Shown here piece by piece: positions 34,281 through 42,361 of a DNA stretch of 64,000 nucleotides. Under the pieces are notes generated by a model. The model had not been told where the DNA came from, ran no database searches, and saw only the letters and a program-made list of their open reading frames with translations. Source of the stretch: Caulobacter ginsengisoli (GTDB taxonomy: Bacteria > Pseudomonadota > Alphaproteobacteria > Caulobacterales > Caulobacteraceae). Every line of letters begins with the position of its first letter. Position 1 is the stretch's first letter. The position numbers and the translations under genes are program-made. The stretch is from positions 873,001 to 937,000 of the forward strand of contig NZ_JAUSVS010000001.1 in NCBI RefSeq assembly GCF_030814835.1. Direction: 5' to 3'.

Positions 34281-34310
34281 GATGAAACGGCTCAGGCCAG
34301 ACGTTTCATC
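34281..34310 (+). promoter_or_regulatory. Inverted repeat across the ECF sigma start codon
   Basis: GATGAAACG (34281-34289) and CGTTTCATC (34302-34310) form perfect 9-bp arms with a 12-nt loop. The proposed ATG (34282) lies in the left arm. A hairpin in the mRNA would bury the start codon, or the true start may be further downstream. It could also be a DNA operator. Confidence 0.5.
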
Positions 34311-34812
34311 CCTCAAGACGAGGTGTGGCTTGGAGTTCGAGCAGGCGATCGTCGGTCTACTGCCACGGCTGCGCCGGTTCGCCCGAGCGCTGACCCGCAA
34401 TATGGCGGACGCCGACGACCTGACCCAGATCGTGATCGAGCGCGCCCTGTCTCGCAGGGGCCAGTGGGCTCCGGGAACGCGACTGGACAGCTGGCTGATG
34501 CGGATCATGAAGAACGCCTGGATCGACGAGACCCGCTCAAGGGGTCGGCGCGGCCGTCTGTTCGCGGCGGAAGAGGCCGGAGAGCATGTCGCCGATCCGC
34601 TGGTGGCCCGTCCCGCCGACCGCGACGACGCCATGGCGGTGGAGCAGGCCATGGCCCGCCTGCCCGACGACCAGCGGCTGGCCGTGGTGCTGGTGCTGGT
34701 CGAGGGCCTGTCCTACGCCGAAGCCGCCGAGGTGCTGGAGATTCCGCCCGGCACCCTGACGAGCCGTCTGGTGCGGGGGCGCATGGCCCTGATGGCCGAG
34801 CTGGAACGCTGA
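34282..34812 (+). CDS. ECF-family RNA polymerase sigma factor
   Basis: 176 residues. Region 2 is EQAIVGLLPRLRRFARALTRNMADADDLTQIVIERAL with the D-A-x-D-L-x-Q type motif, and WLMRIMKNAWIDETRSRGR follows. Region 4 contains ARLPDDQRLAVVLVLVEGLSYAEAAEVLEIPPGTLTSRLVRGRMAL, the C-terminal helix-turn-helix for the -35 element. The start codon is uncertain because it lies inside an inverted repeat; a GTG near 34324 is an alternative. The downstream anti-sigma gene (gap 10 bp) probably controls it, and the divergent secreted protease may be a target. Confidence 0.9.
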   Translation: MKRLRPDVSSLKTRCGLEFEQAIVGLLPRLRRFARALTRNMADADDLTQIVIERALSRRGQWAPGTRLDSWLMRIMKNAWIDETRSRGRRGRLFAAEEAGEHVADPLVARPADRDDAMAVEQAMARLPDDQRLAVVLVLVEGLSYAEAAEVLEIPPGTLTSRLVRGRMALMAELER

Positions 34813-34822
34813 GGAGAATGAC

Positions 34823-35545
34823 ATGACCATCTCCGACGACATCCTGATCCGCTACGCCGACGGCGAGGTTTCGGCCGACGACCGGCTGCTGGTCGAGGCG
34901 GCCCTGGCGGCCGATCCGGCCGTGGCGGCGCGTCTGGCGGCCCATCAAAGGCTGGCCGACAAGGTCAGGGCGGCCTTCGCCCCGGCGGCCGAGGCGCCCG
35001 TGCCGCAAGCTTTGCTGGACATGCTGAACAAGACCGACCCCCCAAGCGCCGATATTGGGTCCACTGTCGTGTCGCTTAACCAGTTCCGCAGCCGAAAGGT
35101 TCCCGCCCAGCCGCAATGGATGGCCTGGGCGGCGATGGCGGCCTGTCTGGTCATCGGTGTCACAGTCGGCGCGCGCCTTCCAGGCCCGGGCCTGGTCGAC
35201 CGCCAGCAGAACGCCCGCGGAGCCCTGATGGCGGCGCTGGATGGCCAGCTGGCCTCGCAGCCGGCGCAGGGCGAGGCGGTGCGGGTCGGGGTCAGCTTCC
35301 GCAAGGCCGGCGGCGCGGTCTGCCGCACCTACACCGCCGACAGCTCGGCGGGCCTGGCCTGCCGCGACGGCGGCAAATGGAAGGTGATGGTGGCCGTGGC
35401 CCAGGCTCCGGCGACGTCCAGCGAGTTCCGCACGGCGGGCAGCGAGACGCCGCCGGCGGTGCTGGAAGCCATGGACAGCCTCATCGTCGGCGAGCCCCTC
35501 GACGCGGCCGGGGAGGCGGCGGCCAAGAAGGCTGGCTGGCGCTGA
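34823..35545 (+). CDS. Anti-sigma factor-like transmembrane protein
   Basis: 240 residues, with a GAGGAGA site before the ATG. The N-terminal 75 residues are a small acidic cytosolic domain (ISDDILIRYADGEVSADDRLL and VAARLAAHQRLADKVRAAF), as in anti-sigma proteins. One transmembrane span (WMAWAAMAACLVIGVTVGARL, about 93-113) follows, then a periplasmic domain with two Cys (GGAVCRTYTAD and LACRDGGKW), which could form a disulfide. Together with the upstream ECF sigma gene this is the usual sigma/anti-sigma pair. The signal sensed is unknown. Confidence 0.83.
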   Translation: MTISDDILIRYADGEVSADDRLLVEAALAADPAVAARLAAHQRLADKVRAAFAPAAEAPVPQALLDMLNKTDPPSADIGSTVVSLNQFRSRKVPAQPQWMAWAAMAACLVIGVTVGARLPGPGLVDRQQNARGALMAALDGQLASQPAQGEAVRVGVSFRKAGGAVCRTYTADSSAGLACRDGGKWKVMVAVAQAPATSSEFRTAGSETPPAVLEAMDSLIVGEPLDAAGEAAAKKAGWR

Positions 35546-35585
35546 CCGCTTGACAGTTCGGCGAGGGGGTGGCCTCCCCTCCCCC

Positions 35586-35831
35586 ATGAGCCTGCCCGAA
35601 ATCCTGGTCGACGCCCGTGGGCATCGCTGCCCGGTCCCGACCCTGCGGCTGCGGCGAGCGGCCGAGGCGGCGCCGGCGGGCGCGCGGATCCGGCTGCTGG
35701 CGGACGACCCGATGGCGCGGATCGACGTGCCGCATTTCGCTGGCCAGTCAGGGCTGCAGCTGGTCGAAATTCTCGATGTGGAGGCTGGGTTCAGTTTTCT
35801 GCTCGCCAAGCCCGCCCAGGACCTCGGGTGA
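35586..35831 (+). CDS. TusA-family sulfurtransferase
   Basis: 81 residues from the ATG at 35586. The N-terminus ILVDARGHRCPVPTLRLRRA contains the conserved C-P-x-P motif with the active Cys that carries a persulfide. The following beta-strand LADDPMARIDVPHFAGQSG and the end of the fold fit the TusA domain, which relays sulfur to tRNA thiolation or cofactor synthesis. Its last 84 nt overlap the 3' end of the convergent yihY-like gene, so its C-terminus (VEAGFSFLLAKPAQDLG) is encoded on the strand opposite that gene. Confidence 0.83.
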   Translation: MSLPEILVDARGHRCPVPTLRLRRAAEAAPAGARIRLLADDPMARIDVPHFAGQSGLQLVEILDVEAGFSFLLAKPAQDLG

Positions 35832-36728
35832 CATCTGCACCGGCGTGCGGCGGATATGCAGGGCCATCTCGACCTCGGTGGCCAGGGCCCCGCCGAAGAA
35901 GATGGCGTTGACGTTCCAGGACAGCCAGATCAGGAACACCACCACCGCGGTCAGCGAGCCATAGGTGGCCCCCAGATGGGCGATCTGGTCGACATAGACC
36001 GCGCAGGCCCAGGAAAACAGCAGCACCAGGGCCGCCGCCGCCGCCCCGCCGATGATCGAGGGCCGCCAGGCCACCGGCTCGCGCGACATGGCAAAGCGGT
36101 AGATCAGGGTCATGGCCAGGGTGACCCCCAGGCTGGTCCAGGTCCATTCGCTGTAGATCCAGGAGATGCCGGCCAGGGGCTTGAGGTCCAGGGTGGTGGC
36201 CAGCAGCCGGATGGTCAGGAACAGCGAGGAGCCCACCGCCACCATGACGAAGGCGGCCAGCAGCACGACCAGGGCCATGAAGTTGAAGCCGAAGAAGCCG
36301 CGCTGATTCTCCTCGTCATGGATGAAGGAGAGGCCGGCCAGCATGGCCTTGAAGCCCCGATGGGCGGCGTAGGAGCCGATGATCAGCGCAAACGCGCTCT
36401 GGAACGACACGGCCTGGAACGGGGCGTTGGCCAGCCGGATCAGTTCGTCCTCGAACAGGTGCTGGGCGCCGGGCGGCATGAGCTGGGTGAAACCCTCGAC
36501 CCGGTTTGCCACCGAGCGGGGATCGCCGAACAGCTTGAACAGGCCCATGGCGATCTGCAGGCCCGGGAAGGCCGCCAGCATCACCCAGAAGGAAACGCCG
36601 CCGACATAGAGCATGACGTCCCGGCCCCACAGGCGCGACAGCGACTTGCCGGCCACGACCAGAATGTCGCGCGCCCAATGGGTGGGATCGAGATCGATAT
36701 CCTGCCAGGGGGCCTTGTCTACGGACAT
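35748..36728 (-). CDS. YihY/BrkB-family inner-membrane protein
   Basis: 326 residues, starting at the ATG at 36728 (MSVDKAPW). Family features are LYVGGVSFWVMLAAFPGLQIAMGLFKLFGDP in the first span region, EDELIRLANAP, FFGFNFMALVVLLAAFVMVAVGSSL, and the late segment HLGATYGSLTAVVVFLIWLSWNVNAIFFGGALATEVE, which is highly conserved. About six membrane spans. Family members are annotated as virulence factor BrkB or ribonuclease BN-like, but the real function is not settled. Its 3' end overlaps the TusA gene by 84 nt on the other strand. Confidence 0.9.
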   Translation of the reverse strand: MSVDKAPWQDIDLDPTHWARDILVVAGKSLSRLWGRDVMLYVGGVSFWVMLAAFPGLQIAMGLFKLFGDPRSVANRVEGFTQLMPPGAQHLFEDELIRLANAPFQAVSFQSAFALIIGSYAAHRGFKAMLAGLSFIHDEENQRGFFGFNFMALVVLLAAFVMVAVGSSLFLTIRLLATTLDLKPLAGISWIYSEWTWTSLGVTLAMTLIYRFAMSREPVAWRPSIIGGAAAAALVLLFSWACAVYVDQIAHLGATYGSLTAVVVFLIWLSWNVNAIFFGGALATEVEMALHIRRTPVQMSPEVLGGLGEQKTEPSLHIENFDQLQP

Positions 36729-36928
36729 CGGCGGACCCTGCCCGCCTAGGACCAGAAAGGCAACGGCGCGCCCCGGAGAACCGGAACGCGCCGCCAGGAT
36801 GACCTTGCCTTCGTCCTGATGTGTCCGGCCGCCGCTTTCGAGGGACGGGAGAGCGCGGCGGCCATCCACGACGCCAATCTGCGATTCGTTCGCTGAACCC
36901 AGGCTGAACGGATATCGGCGCCTGATTG

Positions 36929-37471
36929 TCAGGCTTTCATCTGCGCCTTGCGGGCGGTCCAGTCGGCGATCTGCTGGCGGGCGGTGGCCGCCTCATCCGC
37001 CATCACCGCGTCATGGGCTTCGTCGCGGCAGGTGATCTCCAGGGCCAGGCCGTTGGGGTCGGCGAAATAGATCGAGTGGCAGAAGTGGTGGTTGATCGGC
37101 CCGAAACAGGGCACGCCGGCGGCGTTCAGTTTGTCCTGCCAGCCCTTCAGCTGGTCCATGGACGCGGTCTCCATGGCGAAATGCAGGTCCAGCCCGTCCT
37201 TGATGGCGAACCTGTCCTCGGTCGCGCCCTTGGGCACGTCGAAGAAGGCGATGTACCGTCCATCGTTCAGCTCGAAGAACAGATGCATGAACGGGTTGGC
37301 GCGGCTGGTAGCCCCGCCCGGTTCGATGATCAGGGCGGCGGCCAGCGGGAAACCCAGCACGTCCTCGTAGAAGGCGCGGGTCTCCTCGGCGTCGCGGCAG
37401 CGGAAGGCGGAATGGTGGATGCCGCTCAGCTTGAGGGCCGTATCGGCGGCGATGGCGGTGTGGGCGTTCAT
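36929..37471 (-). CDS. VOC-family glyoxalase/dioxygenase-like protein
   Basis: 180 residues. The VOC fold is clear: LSGIHHSAFRCRDAEETRAFYEDVLGFPL (first metal-site His), ELNDGRYIAFFD, DGLDLHFAMETASMDQLKGW (His) and HSIYFADPNGLALEITCRD (the ending E, a metal ligand). Substrates range from methylglyoxal adducts to aromatic diols; this protein cannot be assigned. It stands alone between an intergenic spacer and the IS element. Confidence 0.85.
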   Translation of the reverse strand: MNAHTAIAADTALKLSGIHHSAFRCRDAEETRAFYEDVLGFPLAAALIIEPGGATSRANPFMHLFFELNDGRYIAFFDVPKGATEDRFAIKDGLDLHFAMETASMDQLKGWQDKLNAAGVPCFGPINHHFCHSIYFADPNGLALEITCRDEAHDAVMADEAATARQQIADWTARKAQMKA

Positions 37472-37570
37472 GACGGTTCCTCCCGGACGCGCTCTTTGGC
37501 AGAAAGAATAGGCCGCTGACGGCGGACGTCCAGTTCAACTCCTCACCCGTAGGGGGAGGACGACCGCGCC

Positions 37571-38864
37571 TGTGCAGCCTCGATAGAGTGGTGACAGAAC
37601 AGCCCGGATAGATGGGTGACAGTGCCCTCCGATCTGGAGGGTTGGTCTGATGCCATGGGTTGAGGCGATGGATCAGCGGCTGCGGTTCGTGGCGGACTGT
37701 CTTGCTGGGCAAGAGACGATAGTCGATGTCTGCGCGCGCTACGGGATCAGTCGCAAGACGGGTTACAAGTGGCTTGGTCGGTATGAGGCGCAGGGCGGCG
37801 CTGGGCTTGCCGAGCGGTCACATGCGCCGTTGGCGCACGGGACCAGGACTGACCAGGCCTTGGTGGATGCGCTGTTGCAGCTGAAGGCGGCGCGGCCGAA
37901 GTGGGGTCCCCGCAAGCTGATCGGTCGGCTGAAGCTGGACCATCCGCAGCTTGCCTGGCCATCGGCCTCGACGGCGGGGGGTTATCTCAAGCAGGCCGGG
38001 TTGGTTGGGATGCGGCATCGCCGTTACCGCGCCCAGCCGACACCGGGCGGCCTGACGATGCCGGCGGGCCCCAACGACGTCTGGGCGGTGGACTACAAGG
38101 GCTGGATGATGCTGGGTGACGGTCGGCGCTGTGAGCCGCTGACCATCACCGATCTGTTCAGCCGATACTTGGTGACACTGTCGGCGGGCGGCAGTGTGCG
38201 GGGGCAGGAGGCGCGCCCCTGGTTCGAGGAAGCCTTCGAGATCAATGGCCTGCCGCTGGTCATCCGATCCGACAATGGCTCGCCGTTCGCCTCCACCGGG
38301 ATCACCGGGCTGACCAGTCTGAGCGCCTGGTGGATCAGTCTGGGCATCCGACCCGAGCGGATCACCCCTGGCCGTCCCCAGCAGAACGGCTCGCACGAGC
38401 GCTTCCACCTGACCCTGCTGGAAGCGATGAACCCGCCGGCCGCCAATCGCAACCAGCAGGCCAAACGGTTCGACGCCTTCCGCGAGGACTTCAATACCTA
38501 TCGGCCCCACGAAGCCCTTGGCCAGATCCCGCCGAGCCAGCTCTACAAAGCTTCGCCCAGGAAGTTCTCTGGCCAGCCGCCAGACCCTAAGTATCCGGAC
38601 GGCGCCACGCTTCGACAGGTCCGCACGACCGGCGAGATCAAATGGCGAGGCGAGCTGGTCCAGATATCCAAGGCCCTCAAGGGACAGACCCTGCTTCTGG
38701 AAGAAAACAACCAGGGCGGCTGGATGATCATCTTCTATGACTATCCCCTCGGCGTCATAGACCGCGCCACCAATCGTCTGGAGCCCTTAAGCGACCCCAA
38801 CGACGACCAGAATCTGTAACCTATCCATCCGGTCTGTTCTGTTACCTATCAATCCCGCTGGACA
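37571..38864 (+). mobile_element. IS481-family insertion sequence (complete, 1294 bp)
   Basis: The element is bounded by TGT...ACA ends. Imperfect inverted repeats contain a 32-bp core at 37591-37622 and 38814-38845 with 27 of 32 positions matching. CGCC directly before base 37571 and after base 38864 is a 4-bp target duplication. One transposase gene fills the element. If the IS is removed together with one CGCC copy, the flanks restore a hairpin (GACCGCGC, loop CAGA, GCGCGGTC), so the insertion hit a hairpin loop. All parts look intact. Confidence 0.85.
37650..38819 (+). CDS. IS481-family transposase
   Basis: 389 residues. The N-terminus is a helix-turn-helix region (VDVCARYGISRKTGYKWLGRY). 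The DDE catalytic domain shows DVWAVDYKGWM (first Asp), VIRSDNGSPFAS (second Asp) and RPQQNGSHERFHLTLLEAM (Glu), then FNTYRPHEALGQIPPSQLY, a hallmark of IS481/IS3-type integrases. A C-terminal extension of about 80 residues follows (KWRGELVQISKALKGQTL). The stop codon lies inside the right terminal inverted repeat. No frameshift or stop is present, so it should be active. Confidence 0.93.
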   Translation: MPWVEAMDQRLRFVADCLAGQETIVDVCARYGISRKTGYKWLGRYEAQGGAGLAERSHAPLAHGTRTDQALVDALLQLKAARPKWGPRKLIGRLKLDHPQLAWPSASTAGGYLKQAGLVGMRHRRYRAQPTPGGLTMPAGPNDVWAVDYKGWMMLGDGRRCEPLTITDLFSRYLVTLSAGGSVRGQEARPWFEEAFEINGLPLVIRSDNGSPFASTGITGLTSLSAWWISLGIRPERITPGRPQQNGSHERFHLTLLEAMNPPAANRNQQAKRFDAFREDFNTYRPHEALGQIPPSQLYKASPRKFSGQPPDPKYPDGATLRQVRTTGEIKWRGELVQISKALKGQTLLLEENNQGGWMIIFYDYPLGVIDRATNRLEPLSDPNDDQNL

Positions 38865-38883
38865 CGCCAGAGCGCGGTCCGGA

Positions 38884-38986
38884 GGGGGTGTTTGGGCAAG
38901 GGCGCCCTGGTTTCCGCAGGTCCTCAGGCGTCATGCAACCCGCCCGTTCGAGGCCGGATAGCCCCAGCCTCTGCCCCAACACCCCC
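38884..38986. repeat. Long-range inverted repeat downstream of the IS
   Basis: Left arm 38884-38898 (GGGGGTGTTTGGGCA) and right arm 38972-38986 (TGCCCCAACACCCCC) match at 14 of 15 positions with a 73-nt loop. It lies in the 192-bp non-coding gap between the IS and the CoA-transferase gene. Possible remnant of an older element or a folded RNA; no gene is seen inside. Confidence 0.45.
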
Positions 38987-39001
38987 ACCTGGCCGGCCAC
39001 G

Positions 39002-39020
39002 GGCGCGCTGCTAGCGCGCC
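39002..39020. terminator. Strong short hairpin near the racemase 3' end
   Basis: GGCGCGCT and AGCGCGCC arms (8 bp) enclose a 3-nt loop. The hairpin sits about 37 nt past the stop of the minus-strand AMACR-type gene. There is no T tract, so termination by this hairpin alone is uncertain. Confidence 0.45.
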
Positions 39021-39056
39021 TCGGGCGGGCCGTCCGCCCCCTACGGAGGCGGAGTG

Positions 39057-40184
39057 CTAGATGCCGCCGGCCGCCGTCAGCGCTTCGATATCGGCGGCGC
39101 TGAAGCCCCACTCGCTGAGGGCCTCGGCGTTGTGGGCGCCGATCTTCGGCGGCGGGCCCTGGATTTCGCCGGGCGTGGCCGAGAAGCGCGGCGCGGGGGC
39201 CGGCTGTACGACGCCTTCGACGGTCACGAAGGTCTGGCGGGCGACGTTGTGCGGATGCCTGGGGGCCTCGTCGAGATCGAGGATCGGCGCGAAGCAGACG
39301 TCGGTGGCGTCCATGATCTCGCACCACTCAGCCTGGGTCTTGCCCAGAATCGCTTTCGCCAGCTTGGCCTTCAGCGAGGGCCAGTGATCGCGGCTCATCT
39401 GATTGCTGAACTCGGGATCGGTAATCCCAGTTTTTTCAAGCAGTAGCGCGTAGAACTGTGGCTCGATCGAACCGATGGAAATCCATTTGCCGTCGGCGCA
39501 CTGATAGGTGTCGTAGAAGTGGGCCCCGCCGTCGAGCAGGTTGGAGCGGCGCGTCTCCTGCCAGATGCCCGCGCCCTTGAAGCCGTAGAACATGGCCATC
39601 AGGGAGGCGGCGCCATCGCTCATGGCGCAGTCGATGACCTGGCCCTGGCCGGTCTGGCGGGCGCTGATCACCCCGGCCAGCAGCCCGAAGGCCAGATAGA
39701 GGGCCCCGCCCCCGAAATCGCCGACCAGGTTGAGCGGCGGCACCGGCTTGTCGTCGGTGCCGATGGCGTGCAGGGCGCCGGTGATGGCGATGTAGTTCAT
39801 GTCGTGGCCGGCGGCCTTGGCGTAGGGCCCGAACTGGCCCCAGCCGGTCATGCGGCCGAACACCAGGCGGGGATTGCGCGCCAGGGCGACGTCCGGCCCC
39901 AGCCCCAGCCGCTCCATGACGCCGGGCCGGAAGCCCTCGATGATGGCGTCGGCCTCTTCCATCAGCTTCAGGCAGGCCTCGATGGCGGCCGGCTGCTTGA
40001 GATCCAGGGCCACCGAGCGGCGGCCGCGGCTGGTGACGTCGGCGGGCGAGGCCCGGCCCGGACCCTTGCGGTCGATGCGCACCACGTCCGCGCCCAGGTC
40101 CGACAGCAGCATGCCGCAGAACGGCCCCGGCCCGATGCCGGCGAATTCCAGGACCTTCAGTCCCGACAGCGGCCCTTTGCCCAT
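39057..40184 (-). CDS. CaiB/BaiF CoA-transferase-family protein, alpha-methylacyl-CoA racemase type
   Basis: 375 residues starting at the ATG at 40184 ([20 protein letters not shown]). The frame is open a little further upstream. [31 protein letters not shown] and [32 protein letters not shown] contain the catalytic His (GHDMNY). [20 protein letters not shown] supplies the acidic partner, as in AMACR/MCR. Those enzymes epimerise 2-methylacyl-CoA thioesters for beta-oxidation of branched fatty acids or sterol chains. A true CoA-transferase would need the Asp that usually follows VE-x-F; I favour the racemase. Confidence 0.86.
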   Translation of the reverse strand: MGKGPLSGLKVLEFAGIGPGPFCGMLLSDLGADVVRIDRKGPGRASPADVTSRGRRSVALDLKQPAAIEACLKLMEEADAIIEGFRPGVMERLGLGPDVALARNPRLVFGRMTGWGQFGPYAKAAGHDMNYIAITGALHAIGTDDKPVPPLNLVGDFGGGALYLAFGLLAGVISARQTGQGQVIDCAMSDGAASLMAMFYGFKGAGIWQETRRSNLLDGGAHFYDTYQCADGKWISIGSIEPQFYALLLEKTGITDPEFSNQMSRDHWPSLKAKLAKAILGKTQAEWCEIMDATDVCFAPILDLDEAPRHPHNVARQTFVTVEGVVQPAPAPRFSATPGEIQGPPPKIGAHNAEALSEWGFSAADIEALTAAGGI

Positions 40185-40320
40185 GCTCTCAACTCCCAAA
40201 TCGCTTTGACCTCGATCTAGAGGCCGTGACGCATGGTCACGCAAGCGCGGTATGATCCGCCGCTATCGCCTTGCCCCGCCTGTAGTTATTGTGGCGACTT
40301 GCGAATCTTGCGGGGACACT

Positions 40321-41646
40321 TTGTCAATCAACGCCCGGATCCTGATTGTCGCGCGTGACGACGCGTTGGCCGGGCCATTGGCCGAGGGACTGGACCGCCT
40401 GGGCTGGCGGACGATCACCGCCCGGGGCCCCTTCGCGGCCATCGCGGCGCTGGGCGATCTGCAGATCGAGGCGGTCATCGTCGACGTCGCCAGCGGCGGC
40501 CAGGACAGCCTGACCCTGGCCCGCCGGATGAAGGCGGCCTGCGCCCCGCGCCGCCTGCCGGTCATCGCCATCGCCGACCCCAGCCCCGAGATCGAGGGCC
40601 ACGGCTTCGACCTGACCCTCGCCCCGCCATTGCACCCGTCACAGGCGGTGCTGCGGCTGGAATCCCTGGTCCGCATGGCCATCGCCGAGGAAGAGTTCGA
40701 GCTGCGCCTGGAGACCTTCGCCGAGCGCGGCCGGCGGCTGGACCTGCCCGAGAACCCGCCCGGCCCCGTGCGGGTGCTGGCCATCGGCGAGCCGGCCCCG
40801 CAGTTCCTGGCGCTCTCCAACGCCCTGTCCCGCAGCGGCGCCGAGGTGGTTGGCGCCTTCACCGCCTTCACCGCCTTCGACTACCTGCATGAGCGACCGT
40901 TCGACGCCGTGGTGCTGTGGGCGGGCGACAACCAGGCCGAGGCCCTCTCCATCGCCGCCGGCATGCGGCGCAACACCCGCCTCTATCATATCCCGGCCAT
41001 GCTCTATCTCGAGGCCGACAGCTATGTGACGACCTCCGAGGCCTTCCATCGCGGGGTGTCCGACGTCGCCTCGCCCGAGACGCCGGAAACCGAGACCGCC
41101 AAGCGGGTCATCGAGCTGGCCCGCAGCTATCGCCGCCAGAACAGCATCCGCAAGGCGCTGGAAAAGGCCCGCAGCTCGGGCCTGATGGACGCGGCCACCG
41201 GCCTCTTCACCCGCGACCTCTTCGCCGCCCATCTGGTGCGGCTGGCCCAGGCCTCCAAGGTGCGCAACCGGCCGATCTCGGTCTGCGTGCTGCGGGTGTC
41301 CGAGCGGCCGGAAGTGGCCAAGGCGCGGGCCGGCGGCTGGCTGGACCGGGCCATCCCGCAGATCGGCTCGATGATCGGCCGGCTGGTCAGGGCCGAGGAC
41401 ACCGGCGCCCGGCTGGGTCCGGAAGTCTTCGCCCTCGCCCTCCCCGCCACGGGCCTGGCCGCCGGGCGCGCGGCCGCCGAGCGGATCGCTGCGGTCATCG
41501 CCTGCACCGCCTTCGACGCCGGCGACGACAAGCCGCCCTTCGTGGTGGAATTCGATATCGGCGTGGCGCAGATTGAGCCGGGCGAAGGCGCCGCGCGGGC
41601 GCTTGAACGGGCGGCCAGCCGGGCCCTGCAGCGAGAAGCGAGTTAG
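40321..41646 (+). CDS. popA: PopA-like REC-REC-degenerate GGDEF protein
   Basis: 441 residues from the TTG at 40321 with GGGGA upstream; starts at 40252 or 40291 are possible. Residues 1-125 form a REC domain (ILIVARDDALAGPLAEGLDR, phospho-acceptor Asp in VIVDVASGG). Residues 155-285 form a second REC without a clear acceptor Asp (AVVLWAGDN). The last 150 form a GGDEF domain whose GGDEF is replaced by RLGPE, while an RxxD c-di-GMP inhibitory site (RAED) lies just before it. This matches Caulobacter PopA, which binds c-di-GMP and brings CtrA and RcdA to ClpXP at the cell pole. The symbol is by architecture; PleD, which keeps the active site, is excluded. Confidence 0.68.
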   Translation: MSINARILIVARDDALAGPLAEGLDRLGWRTITARGPFAAIAALGDLQIEAVIVDVASGGQDSLTLARRMKAACAPRRLPVIAIADPSPEIEGHGFDLTLAPPLHPSQAVLRLESLVRMAIAEEEFELRLETFAERGRRLDLPENPPGPVRVLAIGEPAPQFLALSNALSRSGAEVVGAFTAFTAFDYLHERPFDAVVLWAGDNQAEALSIAAGMRRNTRLYHIPAMLYLEADSYVTTSEAFHRGVSDVASPETPETETAKRVIELARSYRRQNSIRKALEKARSSGLMDAATGLFTRDLFAAHLVRLAQASKVRNRPISVCVLRVSERPEVAKARAGGWLDRAIPQIGSMIGRLVRAEDTGARLGPEVFALALPATGLAAGRAAAERIAAVIACTAFDAGDDKPPFVVEFDIGVAQIEPGEGAARALERAASRALQREAS

Positions 41647-41650
41647 GAAA

Positions 41651-42295
41651 ATGACCCAGGCGCTGAAAATCGACTTCATCGCCGACGTGGTCTGCCCCTG
41701 GTGCTACATCGGCCTGCGTCGCCTGGAGAAGGCCCTGGCCCAGCGCCCCGACGTCCAGGCCGAGATCGTCTGGCGCCCCTACCAGCTGGATCCCACCATC
41801 CCCGAGGAAGGCGTCGACCGCGCCGCCTACATGGCCCGCAAGTTCAGCGACCCCGAACGCCGCGCCGAGATGGCGAAGGTGCTGGCCGGCGAGGCCGCCC
41901 AGGACGGCCTCGACCTGAAGCTGGCCGACATTCCCGTCTCGCCCAACACCAACGCCGCCCACCGGCTGATCCGCTGGGCTCAGGCCCAGGGTCTGCAACA
42001 GCCGGTGCTGGAAGCGGTGCTGAAGGCCTATTTCACCGACCTGCGCGACATCGGCGACCCGGTGGTGCTGGCGGACATCGCCGAGGCGGCCGGCATGGAC
42101 CGGCTGGACGTGCTGCAGAAGCTCTCCGAAGGCGTCGACAAGGACCAGGTCGCCCACGACCACGGCATGGCCATCGAGGCCGGCGTCACGGGCGTGCCTT
42201 TCACCATCTTCGCCGGCAAGTTCGCGGTGGTCGGGGCGCAGTCGCCCGAGCGGCTGCTCAAGGCCATCGACAAGGCGATGGAAACAGCCGCCTGA
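41651..42295 (+). CDS. DsbA-family (FrnE-like) oxidoreductase
   Basis: 214 residues from the ATG at 41651, 4 bp after the PopA-like stop. The thioredoxin-fold start is KIDFIADVVCPWCYIGLRRLEKAL with a C-P-W-C active site, followed by the helical insertion (ADIPVSPNTNAAHRLIRWAQ) and the cis-Pro region GVTGVPFTIFAGKFAVVGAQ. This matches the FrnE/2-hydroxychromene-2-carboxylate-isomerase-like group of cytosolic disulfide enzymes. There is no signal peptide. The substrate is unknown. It lies directly after the PopA-like gene on the same strand. Confidence 0.88.
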   Translation: MTQALKIDFIADVVCPWCYIGLRRLEKALAQRPDVQAEIVWRPYQLDPTIPEEGVDRAAYMARKFSDPERRAEMAKVLAGEAAQDGLDLKLADIPVSPNTNAAHRLIRWAQAQGLQQPVLEAVLKAYFTDLRDIGDPVVLADIAEAAGMDRLDVLQKLSEGVDKDQVAHDHGMAIEAGVTGVPFTIFAGKFAVVGAQSPERLLKAIDKAMETAA

Positions 42296-42361
42296 GCCCT
42301 GCATCCGATTAGAGGGTTGGCGGCGACTAAGGGCTAATTCTGTTCTCCGAGGGGGCGTCCC

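Noticed and set aside
38842..39327. 161-aa minus-strand frame after the IS element
   Set aside because: It overlaps the racemase gene out of frame, is Arg/Pro-rich and has no motif.
40252..40320. N-terminal extension of the PopA-like protein from the ATG at 40252
   Set aside because: It adds 23 residues with a Cys pair before the REC domain; the first REC strand begins right after the TTG at 40321, which has a GGGGA upstream.
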